From NCBI GenBank assembly GCA_015232455.1, contig JADFZQ010000001.1, forward strand, positions 1 to 64,000: a stretch of 64,000 bases of DNA. The letters are read 5' to 3'. This DNA is from Desulfamplus sp. Lineage in GTDB: Bacteria > Desulfobacterota > Desulfobacteria > Desulfobacterales > Desulfobacteraceae. The position numbers were made by a program, and so were the translations under genes. Positions 1 through 8,625 of this stretch are shown piece by piece. Every line of letters starts with the position of its first letter. Position 1 is the first letter of the stretch. Below the pieces are notes generated by a model. It worked only from the letters and a program-made list of their open reading frames with translations. It was not told the DNA's origin and did not search any database.

Positions 1-111
1 CTCAAAAACATAGCCATTAACATCTGTCGTGAAATTGGCTTTGATTCCATCAAAGCAGCGTCAATTTATTTTGCAAGTAATGTCAAAGAGCTTTTAAAAA
101 AACTAGTGTAG
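1..111 (+). CDS. Transposase-like C-terminal fragment (cut by window edge)
   Basis: An open frame enters from the left edge and gives 36 residues ending at TAG 109-111. It begins LKNIAINICREIGFDS and ends KELLKKLV. A hydrophobic/basic helix of the type LKNIAIN near the C-terminus, followed by a leucine-lysine end, resembles the tails of DDE transposases (IS4/ISAs1 type). The catalytic part lies outside the window, so the family cannot be fixed. A hairpin follows at once. It could also be the tail of an unrelated protein. Confidence 0.35.
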   Translation, partial: LKNIAINICREIGFDSIKAASIYFASNVKELLKKLV

Positions 112-120
112 AACTTAACA

Positions 121-152
121 GCCCTGCCACTTGCGGCGGGGTTCTTTATTTT
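121..152 (+). terminator. Hairpin with T-rich tail after the left-edge gene
   Basis: GCCCTGCC (121-128) pairs with GGCGGGGT (135-142) with one mismatch around a 6-nt loop, and is followed by a T-rich stretch. It sits 10 nt after the stop codon of the left-edge reading frame. Confidence 0.5.
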
Positions 153-205
153 GAGGCTTTTGCCAATTGATTTAGGAACAACTCTAATAATACACTCAAA
201 CTCAG

Positions 206-1282
206 TCATATTAAATCTGTCAACTTCTTTCTCTCTTCTTCTAAAGCATCAAACCAACCATTGTGCAAATTGTATTTAGGCTGAAAACCAAGTTCTACTT
301 GTATTTTTTTACCGTCAACAGCAATATTTTCCATCAATTTATTGATAATAGAGGCGATCTTATCAATATTTCCATGTTTATATCTACAAAAAATATTAGA
401 AAATTGTTTAAGCGGTTTTTCAGGAATTTTGAATATCTTTACATCTACAGAAATAGCATTAGCAACGGCTCTAACAATATCCTCAAGAGAATGAATAGCT
501 CCATCAGTTAGGTTATATATTTTGCCAGCCGCTTTAGGATGAGTTGCAGCAAGAATTGCTCCTGTAACTACATCTTTTTCATATATGAGCGTCCTGCTAA
601 CAGAATAACCTTTTTCATTGACAGGAACACAAAAAAAACCTTTTCTAACAGCCCTAATCAATCTTAAGTAATTACCCGTTACCCTACTACCATATACTGA
701 TGCAAGACGTATAATAGTTACACAAGGCAAAGAATATTGTTCAGCAAGAAGTTTAGTTTTCGCGTATATAGTCAAAGGGTTTAAAGATGATGATTCATAA
801 AAAATTTGTTTATTTGAATGTGAACTTAAGCAATATGTTGAACTTACGCCATAAACAGATATTGTGCTAAATAGTATAACTCTTTGAACACCTGCTCTCA
901 ATGCAGCATCAACGATGTTTTTTGTGCCAATAACATTAACATCATAATATTTCCCATACATAGAAGGATGAGGATTATTGATATGAAGAATTGCAGCAAG
1001 ATGAAAGATATAATCAACACCTAATACCGCATTAAAAACAGATTCATAGTCTGTTATATCACCAAAAAATATTTCAATATTTTGGTGGATCATTTGGAAA
1101 ATATTTGTTTGTGTGAATATAGAGATAGGAGTTGAAGAGGTAAAAAATGAAGATATTATCGAATCTAAATTAGTTGCCTTGTCTCTTAGAAAGAGTCTTA
1201 CTCTGAATTGTTGTCTTAATAATTCTGGCACTAAAACTTGACCAATTTTGCCAGTGGCTCCAGTTACTAACGCTATTTTCAT
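206..1282 (-). CDS. NAD-dependent epimerase/dehydratase (extended SDR)
   Basis: A 358-aa sugar-nucleotide epimerase/dehydratase-type protein. The N-terminus has the Rossmann glycine motif TGATGKIG, then DITDYESV, HLAA and a YAKTK active-site YxxxK around residue 170, in the order typical of extended SDRs. An atypical Ser/Thr/Ile-rich insertion sits at about residues 43-70, before the acidic strand. The reading frame opens with TTG at 1285, but ATG at 1282 begins MKIALVTGATG and is preferred. It is followed 13 nt downstream of the preceding glycosyltransferase, so it is probably last in a - strand glycan operon. Substrate unknown. Confidence 0.85.
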   Translation of the reverse strand: MKIALVTGATGKIGQVLVPELLRQQFRVRLFLRDKATNLDSIISSFFTSSTPISIFTQTNIFQMIHQNIEIFFGDITDYESVFNAVLGVDYIFHLAAILHINNPHPSMYGKYYDVNVIGTKNIVDAALRAGVQRVILFSTISVYGVSSTYCLSSHSNKQIFYESSSLNPLTIYAKTKLLAEQYSLPCVTIIRLASVYGSRVTGNYLRLIRAVRKGFFCVPVNEKGYSVSRTLIYEKDVVTGAILAATHPKAAGKIYNLTDGAIHSLEDIVRAVANAISVDVKIFKIPEKPLKQFSNIFCRYKHGNIDKIASIINKLMENIAVDGKKIQVELGFQPKYNLHNGWFDALEEERKKLTDLI

Positions 1283-1295
1283 CAAATTACCATCG

Positions 1296-2201
1296 TCAAA
1301 TAAATTTAAATCCCCATTTATGAAAGTATTTAAGACCGCTTAAAGCAAAAATAATCGTCCACTTAAGACTTTTGTGTGCAGCTCTTTCCCAACGATGGGT
1401 AATACTAACATCAGGGCAGTAGAGACAGCGAGCCTTATTTCTTACTCTTTTGCAAAGATCTACGTCCTCAAAATACATGAAAAAACGCTTATCAAATCCG
1501 TCTAACTCTTTGATAAGAGAGGCTCTTGAGAACATGAATGAACCAGAGATAAAAGGAATATCTGTAATTTTATCATAACCAATATCTCTCATTTCATACA
1601 TATCAAGCCTTTTTACTATGGTGTTGTGAAGTTTTTGAATAATATTATGAGATTTGCTTAAATCAATCTTCCTTATATTTGGAAAAAATCTTCTTACAAA
1701 TAGATCAAATATTGTTGGCTCTTTTTTATTAAGATACTGACATGAGCCATCTAAATTACACACCTTGCAGGTTGCAATACCTGCATCTTTATGTTTAGCC
1801 ATAAACTCAATCATAATGTTGAAAAGATTGGGAGGTACAACCATATCAGGATTCATCAAAAGCAAAAATTTACCTTTAGCCTTTGCAATATTCTGATTCT
1901 GATTCGCTCCATAACCCATCTTTTTTCTATTTTTTATAATTAAAATATTAGGAAAATTCGTTTGAACAAAATCCACTGTTGAATCTGACGAACAGTTATC
2001 CACTAACAATATTTCACTCAGAGAACTATTATGGCAAATAGATTTGCTAATTCCCTCATCAATATTTCCATTGCTGCACTTTGCACTAAAAGTAATATTT
2101 AAACTTTGCTCAAGATGGTGTAACGCCTTAACCAAAGATGGCAAAAGAATCTCTAAATCTTTTTGATTATTATGGGAAACAAGGAGAACTGATATAAGCA
2201 T
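1296..2201 (-). CDS. Family 2 glycosyltransferase (rhamnosyltransferase-like)
   Basis: A 301-aa GT-A fold glycosyltransferase. It starts ISVLLVSHNN and then shows ILLVDNCSSDST (nucleotide-binding) and LLLMNPDMVVPP, where NPD replaces the classical DxD as in WbbL-type rhamnosyltransferases. FFMYFEDVDLCKR carries the ED motif near residue 240. No membrane segment is visible. It lies 3 nt downstream of a second GT2 gene and 13 nt upstream of the epimerase, so the three genes probably form one glycan-assembly transcript. Donor and acceptor cannot be told from sequence. Confidence 0.85.
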   Translation of the reverse strand: MLISVLLVSHNNQKDLEILLPSLVKALHHLEQSLNITFSAKCSNGNIDEGISKSICHNSSLSEILLVDNCSSDSTVDFVQTNFPNILIIKNRKKMGYGANQNQNIAKAKGKFLLLMNPDMVVPPNLFNIMIEFMAKHKDAGIATCKVCNLDGSCQYLNKKEPTIFDLFVRRFFPNIRKIDLSKSHNIIQKLHNTIVKRLDMYEMRDIGYDKITDIPFISGSFMFSRASLIKELDGFDKRFFMYFEDVDLCKRVRNKARCLYCPDVSITHRWERAAHKSLKWTIIFALSGLKYFHKWGFKFI

Positions 2202-2204
2202 TAA

Positions 2205-3149
2205 TTATTTGAAACCTTTTTTGTTGTATCTGTTTTTGTTTTTTGAAGCTAATGCCCACTTAATTTGGTGAAAAATGCTGTTTTGATGCCACAAAATTAT
2301 AAACTCTTTATATAATTCAAGAGATAAATGAGCTTTTTTTACTCTACAAAAAAGAGCCTCTTTTAGAGCTTTGAGATACCATTTGTATTCACGAGATTCA
2401 AACGCCCTAATAAAACCAAAACAGAGCCTCGAAAATATATAGTAAGCAGATATTGGAAAAGGAAGATATTCTCTTAATAGCCAGACTGTGTTTCTTGTTG
2501 GATAGAAGACTTGACGCCAGCTTGGTCTTGATACAGGTGAATTTCTGTGTATTACTAAGCAGTTAGGTTCATAATATATTTTATATCCAAGCTCTCTTAT
2601 TTTAATCGCAACATAGATTTCATTTTGATATAGAAAGTATTTAGCAGGAAACCATCCTATTTTCTTAAAAAGCTCACGCCTTATTGCAAAACCACACCCT
2701 ACAAATGCAAGAGACTCACACTTCATTGATATGTTTATATTTGGAATATGCCATGTTCTAAAAAAAGTTCTATCTTCAGACTCTATTTTACAAGCAACAA
2801 CTCCAACATCTTTATGTTTATCAAGTGTTTTAATAACAATATTAACAGTATCTATGCTCAATGGGTGAGAATCATCGTCAAGAACAAGGATATATTCACC
2901 TTTAGCCATATCAAATCCCAGATTCAATCCCTCAATACCTAAATTATCTCTTAAAGATAAGCTAATAATCCAATCAGATTGTGATTCTAAAAATTGATCT
3001 GTTCCATCAGTTGACCCATTATCAACAGCTATAACTTCAATATCTTTTCTGTTGTAGCAAATTGTTTTCAGTTGCTTTACAGTTTGAATAGTATCTTGAA
3101 GCCTATTAAAATTTAGGAAAACAATTGTGAGTTTTATGTGTTTGCCCAT
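2205..3149 (-). CDS. Family 2 glycosyltransferase
   Basis: A 314-aa GT2 enzyme. LTIVFLNFNR starts the fold, EVIAVDNGSTDGT binds the nucleotide, and YILVLDDDSHPLS supplies a DDD in place of DxD. The C-terminal part carries FLYQNEIYVAIKIRELGY, an NE version of the ED acceptor motif, and a basic amphipathic region typical of membrane-associated GT2s. It is the first gene of the - strand glycan set, and its stop codon lies 3 nt before the next start. The preceding exported-protein gene ends 86 nt upstream. Confidence 0.85.
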   Translation of the reverse strand: MGKHIKLTIVFLNFNRLQDTIQTVKQLKTICYNRKDIEVIAVDNGSTDGTDQFLESQSDWIISLSLRDNLGIEGLNLGFDMAKGEYILVLDDDSHPLSIDTVNIVIKTLDKHKDVGVVACKIESEDRTFFRTWHIPNINISMKCESLAFVGCGFAIRRELFKKIGWFPAKYFLYQNEIYVAIKIRELGYKIYYEPNCLVIHRNSPVSRPSWRQVFYPTRNTVWLLREYLPFPISAYYIFSRLCFGFIRAFESREYKWYLKALKEALFCRVKKAHLSLELYKEFIILWHQNSIFHQIKWALASKNKNRYNKKGFK

Positions 3150-3235
3150 TTAGAGTTTCTGATGTTTAGATGGGTGTTTTGTTATACCCTATTTATGTGA
3201 AGTATAATTTTTATACAGTTAATAATTGCAGATAG

Positions 3236-3670
3236 TTATTGTACATGAAACCAATTAGATTTTTCAAATATCCAAATATCATCAGATAATAACTTCTTTT
3301 TGTGTCCAAGCAAACCAGGAACAGGGATTTTCAACTCTATCGTATATGTAATAGATATAGTCGCCTCTTTTTTTTCAGAAGAAATATTAATTTTATCGAT
3401 TGTGTACCCAACTATATTCGCCTGATCTCCAAATAGATTACGGTATTCAGGTAATTTGAATTTCTTTTTATTTATATTTGCCTCAAGTTTATACATACTA
3501 TCATAATCAGCATTAATACGTTTATCCCAATAAAGTTTTACCCTTTTATATAAATTATCTTCTCCAAACGTATTACTTCGAGATTTCGCATAAATTTCTA
3601 ATTTTGGTACAAATAAACAAAATATAATCATAAATAAAAGATATCGAAAAAAACATTTATTGAATTTCAT
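3236..3670 (-). CDS. Exported protein of unknown function, 144 aa
   Basis: The ATG at 3670, preceded by AAAGG, gives MKFNKCFFRYLLFMIIFCLF, a basic n-region plus hydrophobic core that reads as a signal peptide; the frame stays open 10 codons further upstream without a good ribosome site. The mature part is charged and ends in a beta-strand pattern (EATISITYTIELKIP) with a C-terminal WIFEKSNWFHVQ. This resembles small NTF2/SnoaL-like or DUF4878-type exported proteins, but I do not recognise a family. A 13-bp hairpin lies just upstream. Confidence 0.6.
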   Translation of the reverse strand: MKFNKCFFRYLLFMIIFCLFVPKLEIYAKSRSNTFGEDNLYKRVKLYWDKRINADYDSMYKLEANINKKKFKLPEYRNLFGDQANIVGYTIDKINISSEKKEATISITYTIELKIPVPGLLGHKKKLLSDDIWIFEKSNWFHVQ

Positions 3671-3684
3671 ATTGTAACCTTTTG

Positions 3685-3715
3685 TATTAGAGACGTACAA
3701 TATACGTCTCTAATA
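3685..3715. terminator. 13-bp perfect inverted repeat between two - strand genes
   Basis: TATTAGAGACGTA (3685-3697) and its exact complement (3703-3715) are separated by 5 nt. It lies after the stop of the 928-aa gene and 15 nt before the start of the 144-aa gene. No long T-run follows on the - strand, so it could be a weak terminator, an mRNA 3' end or an operator. Confidence 0.45.
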
Positions 3716-3733
3716 TTTGATTATAAAAAGGTA

Positions 3734-6520
3734 TTAATCACCAATTGTTATAGAAAACATCGTGATGTCATAGTAATGGTTAAAGAAATCATTTGTAGGA
3801 GTAACCCCACTGTAGAAAGAGTATTTTCCTTTAAAACCCTGTTTTATCAAAAAATTAGTAGGAATTGAAAAAATTGTCCCTGACTTGGCAATACTTAATT
3901 TTGAAAAAAGAGGCGTAAGCGTTTCAGTAAGATCAAACCCCCCATTATTTTCATCTTTGGTAATGAAAAAGAATGAGCCATTGTATTCCATCAAAATATA
4001 TATATCCACATCAGAGCTATAAGCAGGATATGAATAGGAGAGTGTAAGCCCTTCAGTTAAATCTCCTACTGCTAAAGGCTGTCCCAAACGATCAGCAGTA
4101 GTTGGAGTAACAGGAAATTTTGATAGATTTGTAGTATTATCTTTAATCTCTGACTTGGTAGTAGGTAATGGAACTTTTGGTAACTCTACTTTAAATGACC
4201 AATCCTTTCCATAAACAATATTTTGTCCATCAATAGCCAACACTCGCCAATAGTAAATTGTATTATCTTTAATATTTTTTAAAGATACTAAGGTTTTCCC
4301 TACTTCAACATCAAGATATTGCTTGTCAGATTTATTACTTAATGTCCAATATTCGACAATGTATGTTAAAGGATCATTTTCAGCATCAGTAGCTGAATCC
4401 CAAGAGAGTTCAATGGGCGATTGATAAACTGCATCATCATTATTAGGAAATTTTGGTAAAAGAGGTAAAACAGGAGCTTTGTTTGAATTAACTTCATCTT
4501 CAACAATAACAGTAATTTCCTGAGAATCAGAACCGTTTGAGTCCTCAACAAGGACATTAACATTATAAACATTATCTTTGTTTGAATCAGTTGGGTTACT
4601 ATAATCAGGGGCTTCTTTAAATATTAGTACACCATCGTTATAAATCGTGAATTTATCTTTATCTTCTCCACCTTTTGTATATGAAAGAGTAGAACTATCT
4701 TTAGAAGAAACGGTTACCTGAGTGATGAATACTTGTTTTTCTTTAACCGTAATTTGGGCAGTATCACCAGCTCCATTACTGGTAATTGTTGGGGGATTAT
4801 TTCCAATTATAGTAAGAGTATATGGCGTACCATCATCTTTTTTATAAGATGTATTTGTAGTTTCTAATGAAATTTTTACTGGAACAGTTATATCTTTTAT
4901 GGCTGTTAGTTTGAATCCACCTATTGAAGCACCTGAATAAAATATAAGGCTTACATCTGTAATGCTTACATTATCAGAAGGTTCAATTTTGGGAGTAAAT
5001 GTTACAGAACCAGCAGATGGAGGATCAATTTTCACACTGATAATAGCACTCTCCCCTTTTTTAAGAGATAAACCACTCTGTGAGATGTTTACATTATTAC
5101 TATTAAAAAACTCTACAGCCTCTGTTTCAACTGGCGCAATGTTAACAGTAAAACTCCAAACTGGTCCTTCAGTAGTTAAAAGACCGTCGGTTGAAACAAC
5201 TTTCCAGTAATATGTTTTTCCATTAATAACTGTTGGGGTGTATGGAGACGGTAAAAGGTTCTCATTGGATGTAATATTGGCACTACTATCGCTGAAATAA
5301 ACGGTATCAGCGACATTATTGCCGTCAGGATCACCACTAGTCCACTGAAGTTTTAAATTATCAGAGCTTATATTTGTGCTATTATTTGATGGTATTGGAT
5401 TACTGGGAGTGTAAGGTTGTCTATTAGTTGGTGTACTGTTATTCTCTCCAGCATATACACCTTTTAGCTCTTCAACCCGTTTTCCTTCTAAATCTGCATA
5501 TACAAACTTCAAATCTGCTTCAGTAGTACCAGTAGTATCATATCCACTTCCTGTGGCAGATATTGTTCTTTTATAGCATTCTAAATTAATGGGTTCTTCG
5601 GACTTGAATAAAAGCCAATACTTAGTTTTAGTCTCGTTTTTTGTATCTCTACTACGCAAAAGAACATTTCCGTTAGAAAATTTACGATGACTATAAGAGG
5701 CTGTAATACCAGAGTTATCAACTTGTCCGCTTATTAAAGATTTAGCTAAAATTGCAGTTTCATCTTGATGAAGTATTATAACCTCTTTATAAGGATTACC
5801 ATCTTTTTGTATTATTTCAAAATATACAAGTATATATTCGTTCTCTTCTAAATCAACATTTGTCATAACTGGAGCTATGCTAATTACCGAATTTCCACCT
5901 AAGTCATTAACATCTACAGAAAATGTTTTCCCAAGACTCCCTCTCGCATAACCCGTAACAGCAACCTCAAAACTCATACTGTTTAGTCTAACATCAAAAG
6001 GATTCCATTTCTGAAACAGGTGTGATTGCATTCCTACAAATTTACCAGATTCATTTTCTGATAATCCAGCTCCTTCTGGAAGTGGAGTAAAAGCAATATC
6101 AAAACTTTTTCTATTGCCTGATTTAATAACAAGCCCGCTACTGCTGTAAAGGCTCCAAATATAATCGGCTGACTCACTTCCTACATAATCTATTCCTTGA
6201 ATATCAAAATATGCCCATGGGAAAGATAAAGCAGTGTTAGAACTTATAGTCATTATATCAGTATTACCGCTATTATATAGCTGTAATTGTTCAATAACAG
6301 CTATTCCATAAGGAATTTCTTTAAAGTTAACTGTAACAGAATTAATGTTTGAAAATGATGACTGTTTATCAAGTGCTATATTGTTTTTATCAAGTGCTTC
6401 CATACACATAGAAGAGTTTTGATTATTACAAAGTTCAGAATATACTGGTGTATTCACTAATATAACTGATAATACAATAGCGAGTAAGCCGTAGAATTGT
6501 GTAGCTTTTTTAAATTTCAT
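3734..6520 (-). CDS. Large exported multidomain beta-sandwich protein (928 aa)
   Basis: A clear signal peptide (KKATQFYGLLAIVLSVILVN) follows an ATG with GAGGAAAA just before it. Residues about 45-190 resemble ASPM/SPD2/choice-of-anchor D modules (FKEIPYGIAVIEQLQLYN). Residues about 390-460 and 690-780 look like fibronectin-III-like units, each with the pattern 'P..P.N...LxWxSxDxDGN' and 'YYWKVVSTDG' or 'YYWRVLAIDG'. Residues about 590-680 resemble a cadherin-like repeat (GVLIFKEAPDYSN, then YNVNVLVEDSNGSD). The C-terminus has no sorting motif that I recognise. It is probably a surface or secreted adhesin-like protein, next to glycan genes. Confidence 0.7.
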   Translation of the reverse strand: MKFKKATQFYGLLAIVLSVILVNTPVYSELCNNQNSSMCMEALDKNNIALDKQSSFSNINSVTVNFKEIPYGIAVIEQLQLYNSGNTDIMTISSNTALSFPWAYFDIQGIDYVGSESADYIWSLYSSSGLVIKSGNRKSFDIAFTPLPEGAGLSENESGKFVGMQSHLFQKWNPFDVRLNSMSFEVAVTGYARGSLGKTFSVDVNDLGGNSVISIAPVMTNVDLEENEYILVYFEIIQKDGNPYKEVIILHQDETAILAKSLISGQVDNSGITASYSHRKFSNGNVLLRSRDTKNETKTKYWLLFKSEEPINLECYKRTISATGSGYDTTGTTEADLKFVYADLEGKRVEELKGVYAGENNSTPTNRQPYTPSNPIPSNNSTNISSDNLKLQWTSGDPDGNNVADTVYFSDSSANITSNENLLPSPYTPTVINGKTYYWKVVSTDGLLTTEGPVWSFTVNIAPVETEAVEFFNSNNVNISQSGLSLKKGESAIISVKIDPPSAGSVTFTPKIEPSDNVSITDVSLIFYSGASIGGFKLTAIKDITVPVKISLETTNTSYKKDDGTPYTLTIIGNNPPTITSNGAGDTAQITVKEKQVFITQVTVSSKDSSTLSYTKGGEDKDKFTIYNDGVLIFKEAPDYSNPTDSNKDNVYNVNVLVEDSNGSDSQEITVIVEDEVNSNKAPVLPLLPKFPNNDDAVYQSPIELSWDSATDAENDPLTYIVEYWTLSNKSDKQYLDVEVGKTLVSLKNIKDNTIYYWRVLAIDGQNIVYGKDWSFKVELPKVPLPTTKSEIKDNTTNLSKFPVTPTTADRLGQPLAVGDLTEGLTLSYSYPAYSSDVDIYILMEYNGSFFFITKDENNGGFDLTETLTPLFSKLSIAKSGTIFSIPTNFLIKQGFKGKYSFYSGVTPTNDFFNHYYDITMFSITIGD

Positions 6521-6559
6521 TTTTCCTCACTTTCAATAACTCTACTTTGTAAAAAAACA

Positions 6560-6586
6560 AGAGGGGATAAGTAGATTATCCCCTCT
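6560..6586 (-). terminator. Rho-independent terminator of the 481-aa exported protein gene
   Basis: An 11-bp perfect stem (AGAGGGGATAA at 6560-6570 with its complement at 6576-6586, loop 5 nt). On the - strand it is followed by a run of seven T. It lies 35 nt after the stop codon of the 481-aa gene, and separates it from the 928-aa gene. Confidence 0.8.
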
Positions 6587-6620
6587 GTGAAAACTTACAG
6601 TTTTTAACAACAGTTAATTA

Positions 6621-8066
6621 TTAATACTGTGTTTCTGTCATATAACCAAGACTGCCAGACATATTGATGAAGCTAAGACCAACAACAGGAAGAGTTGCAT
6701 TAGCATCTACAAGATATCTTGTTGCTGAACCGTCGGAAAAGTTAGCAATAACAAAACGACCAGCAGCATATGGATAATTAGGTGTCAGAAGATTTAGCTC
6801 ATTTGGAAGAACATTAGGCTCTAAAACACCTGGTACGTAAGGAGATACATCAAATGGTGCAGAACCCATAATCAAATTTTCATCTGTATCCCAAAGCTCT
6901 GCTGTATAAGCTGGTGCAAGAGCTTTCATTGCTTTATAATATGCAATTTTGTACTGATCAAACTTTGTAATACCAGCAAGTAATGCGGGGTCTACAATAA
7001 CATGATGCTTTGTTGGGAATGTCAAAACAAGATTTGTCTGGAAACCAGTTGCATTAAAATAGTGACCGCGGATAGAAATATGTCTGAGAGCTGCCTCAAA
7101 TTCACGAACGCTTGATGAAACACCAAATGTAACATCAAGAGCATCTTTCAGATAATCATCACCATCAGCAAATGTTGGACCCCAAGTGTTATTTGCTGAA
7201 ACAAGTGCTTCATATTTTCCACCAGCAGTAGCTCTTGCAAGATCAGCCGCAAACATATATGTATAGTTATCACCAGCAACATCGGTTTGATCATTGAGAG
7301 TCGAATTTTCAGAGCTTACAATAACACCTGTATCTGGAAGGTAGTTATCAACACGGTGTACAGCTCCGTCTGTTCTAAAATTATCAAAAGCTATTGCATT
7401 GTATGCCATTCCTGTTTCATATTTGTTTTCCATAACATACAGTTTTCCAGAAAGAACATTTGGTACATCGCTCAGAGTATTGCCAGCTTTGATATATTGA
7501 ACAGTGTTTGTGCAACCGCCAGGAGTAAGAAGAGCTGTTTTGTTCAAACCTTGATCAAAAATAGCTTCACCAATAACTTCAATATATCCATAACGTTTAT
7601 TTGCTTCTGTTCTGGCTGCATCAGAAAGAATGTCTGCACTTGCAAGTGTTGCATAATCATTTTTGAGTGTACCCATATCAACAAGAGATTTTACAGGAGA
7701 ACTGTTTATTCTTACATACTGGAAGTTATGAGGATCCATAGAATAGTCTATACGCCACAGACCATCTGTCTGACCAACGCGAGTTACCTCAAAAATAGCC
7801 ATATCACCAGGAGAAAGAATAAGTGGGAAGTCTTTTCCCTCTATACTATCCCCAGCAGTTCTTAGTCTTACATGAACTTGAACCCAATTGTTTGCTTCAT
7901 TTGAAATGCAAACATAATTAAGACTATCTGCATCAAAAAATGGGAAAAGAAGGGCATCACCAACACCATTTACTGATCTTTTGATTTCTGCACCAGCATT
8001 AGATGCTAATCCAATAAAACAAAAGACAACCATAACAAACATCATACTAATTCTTTTTTTATTCAT
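6621..8066 (-). CDS. Exported protein of unknown function, probably abundant surface protein (481 aa)
   Basis: The start has GAGGTAGG upstream and a signal peptide (MMFVMVVFCFIGLASNAGAE). The mature protein is beta-rich and low in Cys, with NGVGDALLFPFFDADSLNYV at its start. A block about VHVRLRTAGDSIEGKDFPLILSP shows alternation typical of immunoglobulin-like or 'choice-of-anchor' folds. The gene stands alone between a sigma-70-like promoter, a long 5' leader and a strong terminator, which suggests high and independent expression. I do not recognise a named family. A porin or S-layer-like role is speculation. Confidence 0.65.
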   Translation of the reverse strand: MNKKRISMMFVMVVFCFIGLASNAGAEIKRSVNGVGDALLFPFFDADSLNYVCISNEANNWVQVHVRLRTAGDSIEGKDFPLILSPGDMAIFEVTRVGQTDGLWRIDYSMDPHNFQYVRINSSPVKSLVDMGTLKNDYATLASADILSDAARTEANKRYGYIEVIGEAIFDQGLNKTALLTPGGCTNTVQYIKAGNTLSDVPNVLSGKLYVMENKYETGMAYNAIAFDNFRTDGAVHRVDNYLPDTGVIVSSENSTLNDQTDVAGDNYTYMFAADLARATAGGKYEALVSANNTWGPTFADGDDYLKDALDVTFGVSSSVREFEAALRHISIRGHYFNATGFQTNLVLTFPTKHHVIVDPALLAGITKFDQYKIAYYKAMKALAPAYTAELWDTDENLIMGSAPFDVSPYVPGVLEPNVLPNELNLLTPNYPYAAGRFVIANFSDGSATRYLVDANATLPVVGLSFINMSGSLGYMTETQY

Positions 8067-8160
8067 CTTTTACCTACCTCTTAATTCAATTAAAGTTATT
8101 CTTAATAAAAACACTATCACTATTTAACATTCCTACTTAACATTTTACAAAAGGTTGATT

Positions 8161-8173
8161 AAATCACCTCCTT
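8161..8173 (-). promoter_or_regulatory. Extended Shine-Dalgarno-like sequence in a 5' leader, not adjacent to the gene
   Basis: On the - strand this reads AAGGAGGTGATTT, an almost full complement of the 16S rRNA 3' end. It is about 95 nt upstream of the ATG of the 481-aa gene, and no substantial reading frame starts next to it. It could bind ribosomes and protect the mRNA, as the cry3A STAB-SD element does in Bacillus, or belong to a very short leader peptide. Confidence 0.4.
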
Positions 8174-8238
8174 AAAAATATTGTTTTTTTAAAATCAGTT
8201 AATCTTAAAAAAACTAAAGCTAAAGTTTTTAGAGTCCC

Positions 8239-8266
8239 AAATTACATATAGAGAATTGTATGTCAA
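8239..8266 (-). promoter_or_regulatory. Sigma-70-type promoter for the 481-aa exported protein
   Basis: On the - strand a perfect TTGACA (8261-8266) is followed after 16 nt by TAATTT (8239-8244). Transcription would begin near 8232 and leave a leader of about 165 nt before the ATG at 8066. Confidence 0.5.
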
Positions 8267-8625
8267 CAAAAAATATCAATTATGGAAGAATTGATTATTT
8301 TTTATAGTAAAATATCAGTCTCAAGTGCAATTATTATTCCATGTAAATCCATTTTTATTAGGACTTATAGCACAAAAAACAAAACACAGTATTTAAATTG
8401 GAATTTAACATAGACAATTTGCTCACATCTGTTCCAAGATGGTTATTTACAGCCATTAAACATAGACAAAATATATATTTTTTTTTGTTAAGTTTCAAGC
8501 AAAAATAAGCAAATAATGGTTTGCTAAATAGGTATATTCCTATATGTAAAACCAATTGACGAAACTTCAATCTTCTGCCATATTATTAAATAATGAATGG
8601 ATTAATTGTTTAATAATAACATACA
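8267..8625. other. AT-rich divergent intergenic region
   Basis: Between the promoter of the exported protein and the + strand glycosyltransferase I see no RNA gene or mobile element. A 70-codon frame on the - strand (8358-8570) has no ribosome site, no recognisable motif and AT-driven composition, so I do not call it. A near-repeat of AACATAGACAA occurs at about 8408 and 8456. Confidence 0.4.

Noticed and set aside
8358-8570. 70-codon open frame on the - strand
   Set aside because: No ribosome site, no family features, composition of AT-rich noncoding DNA.
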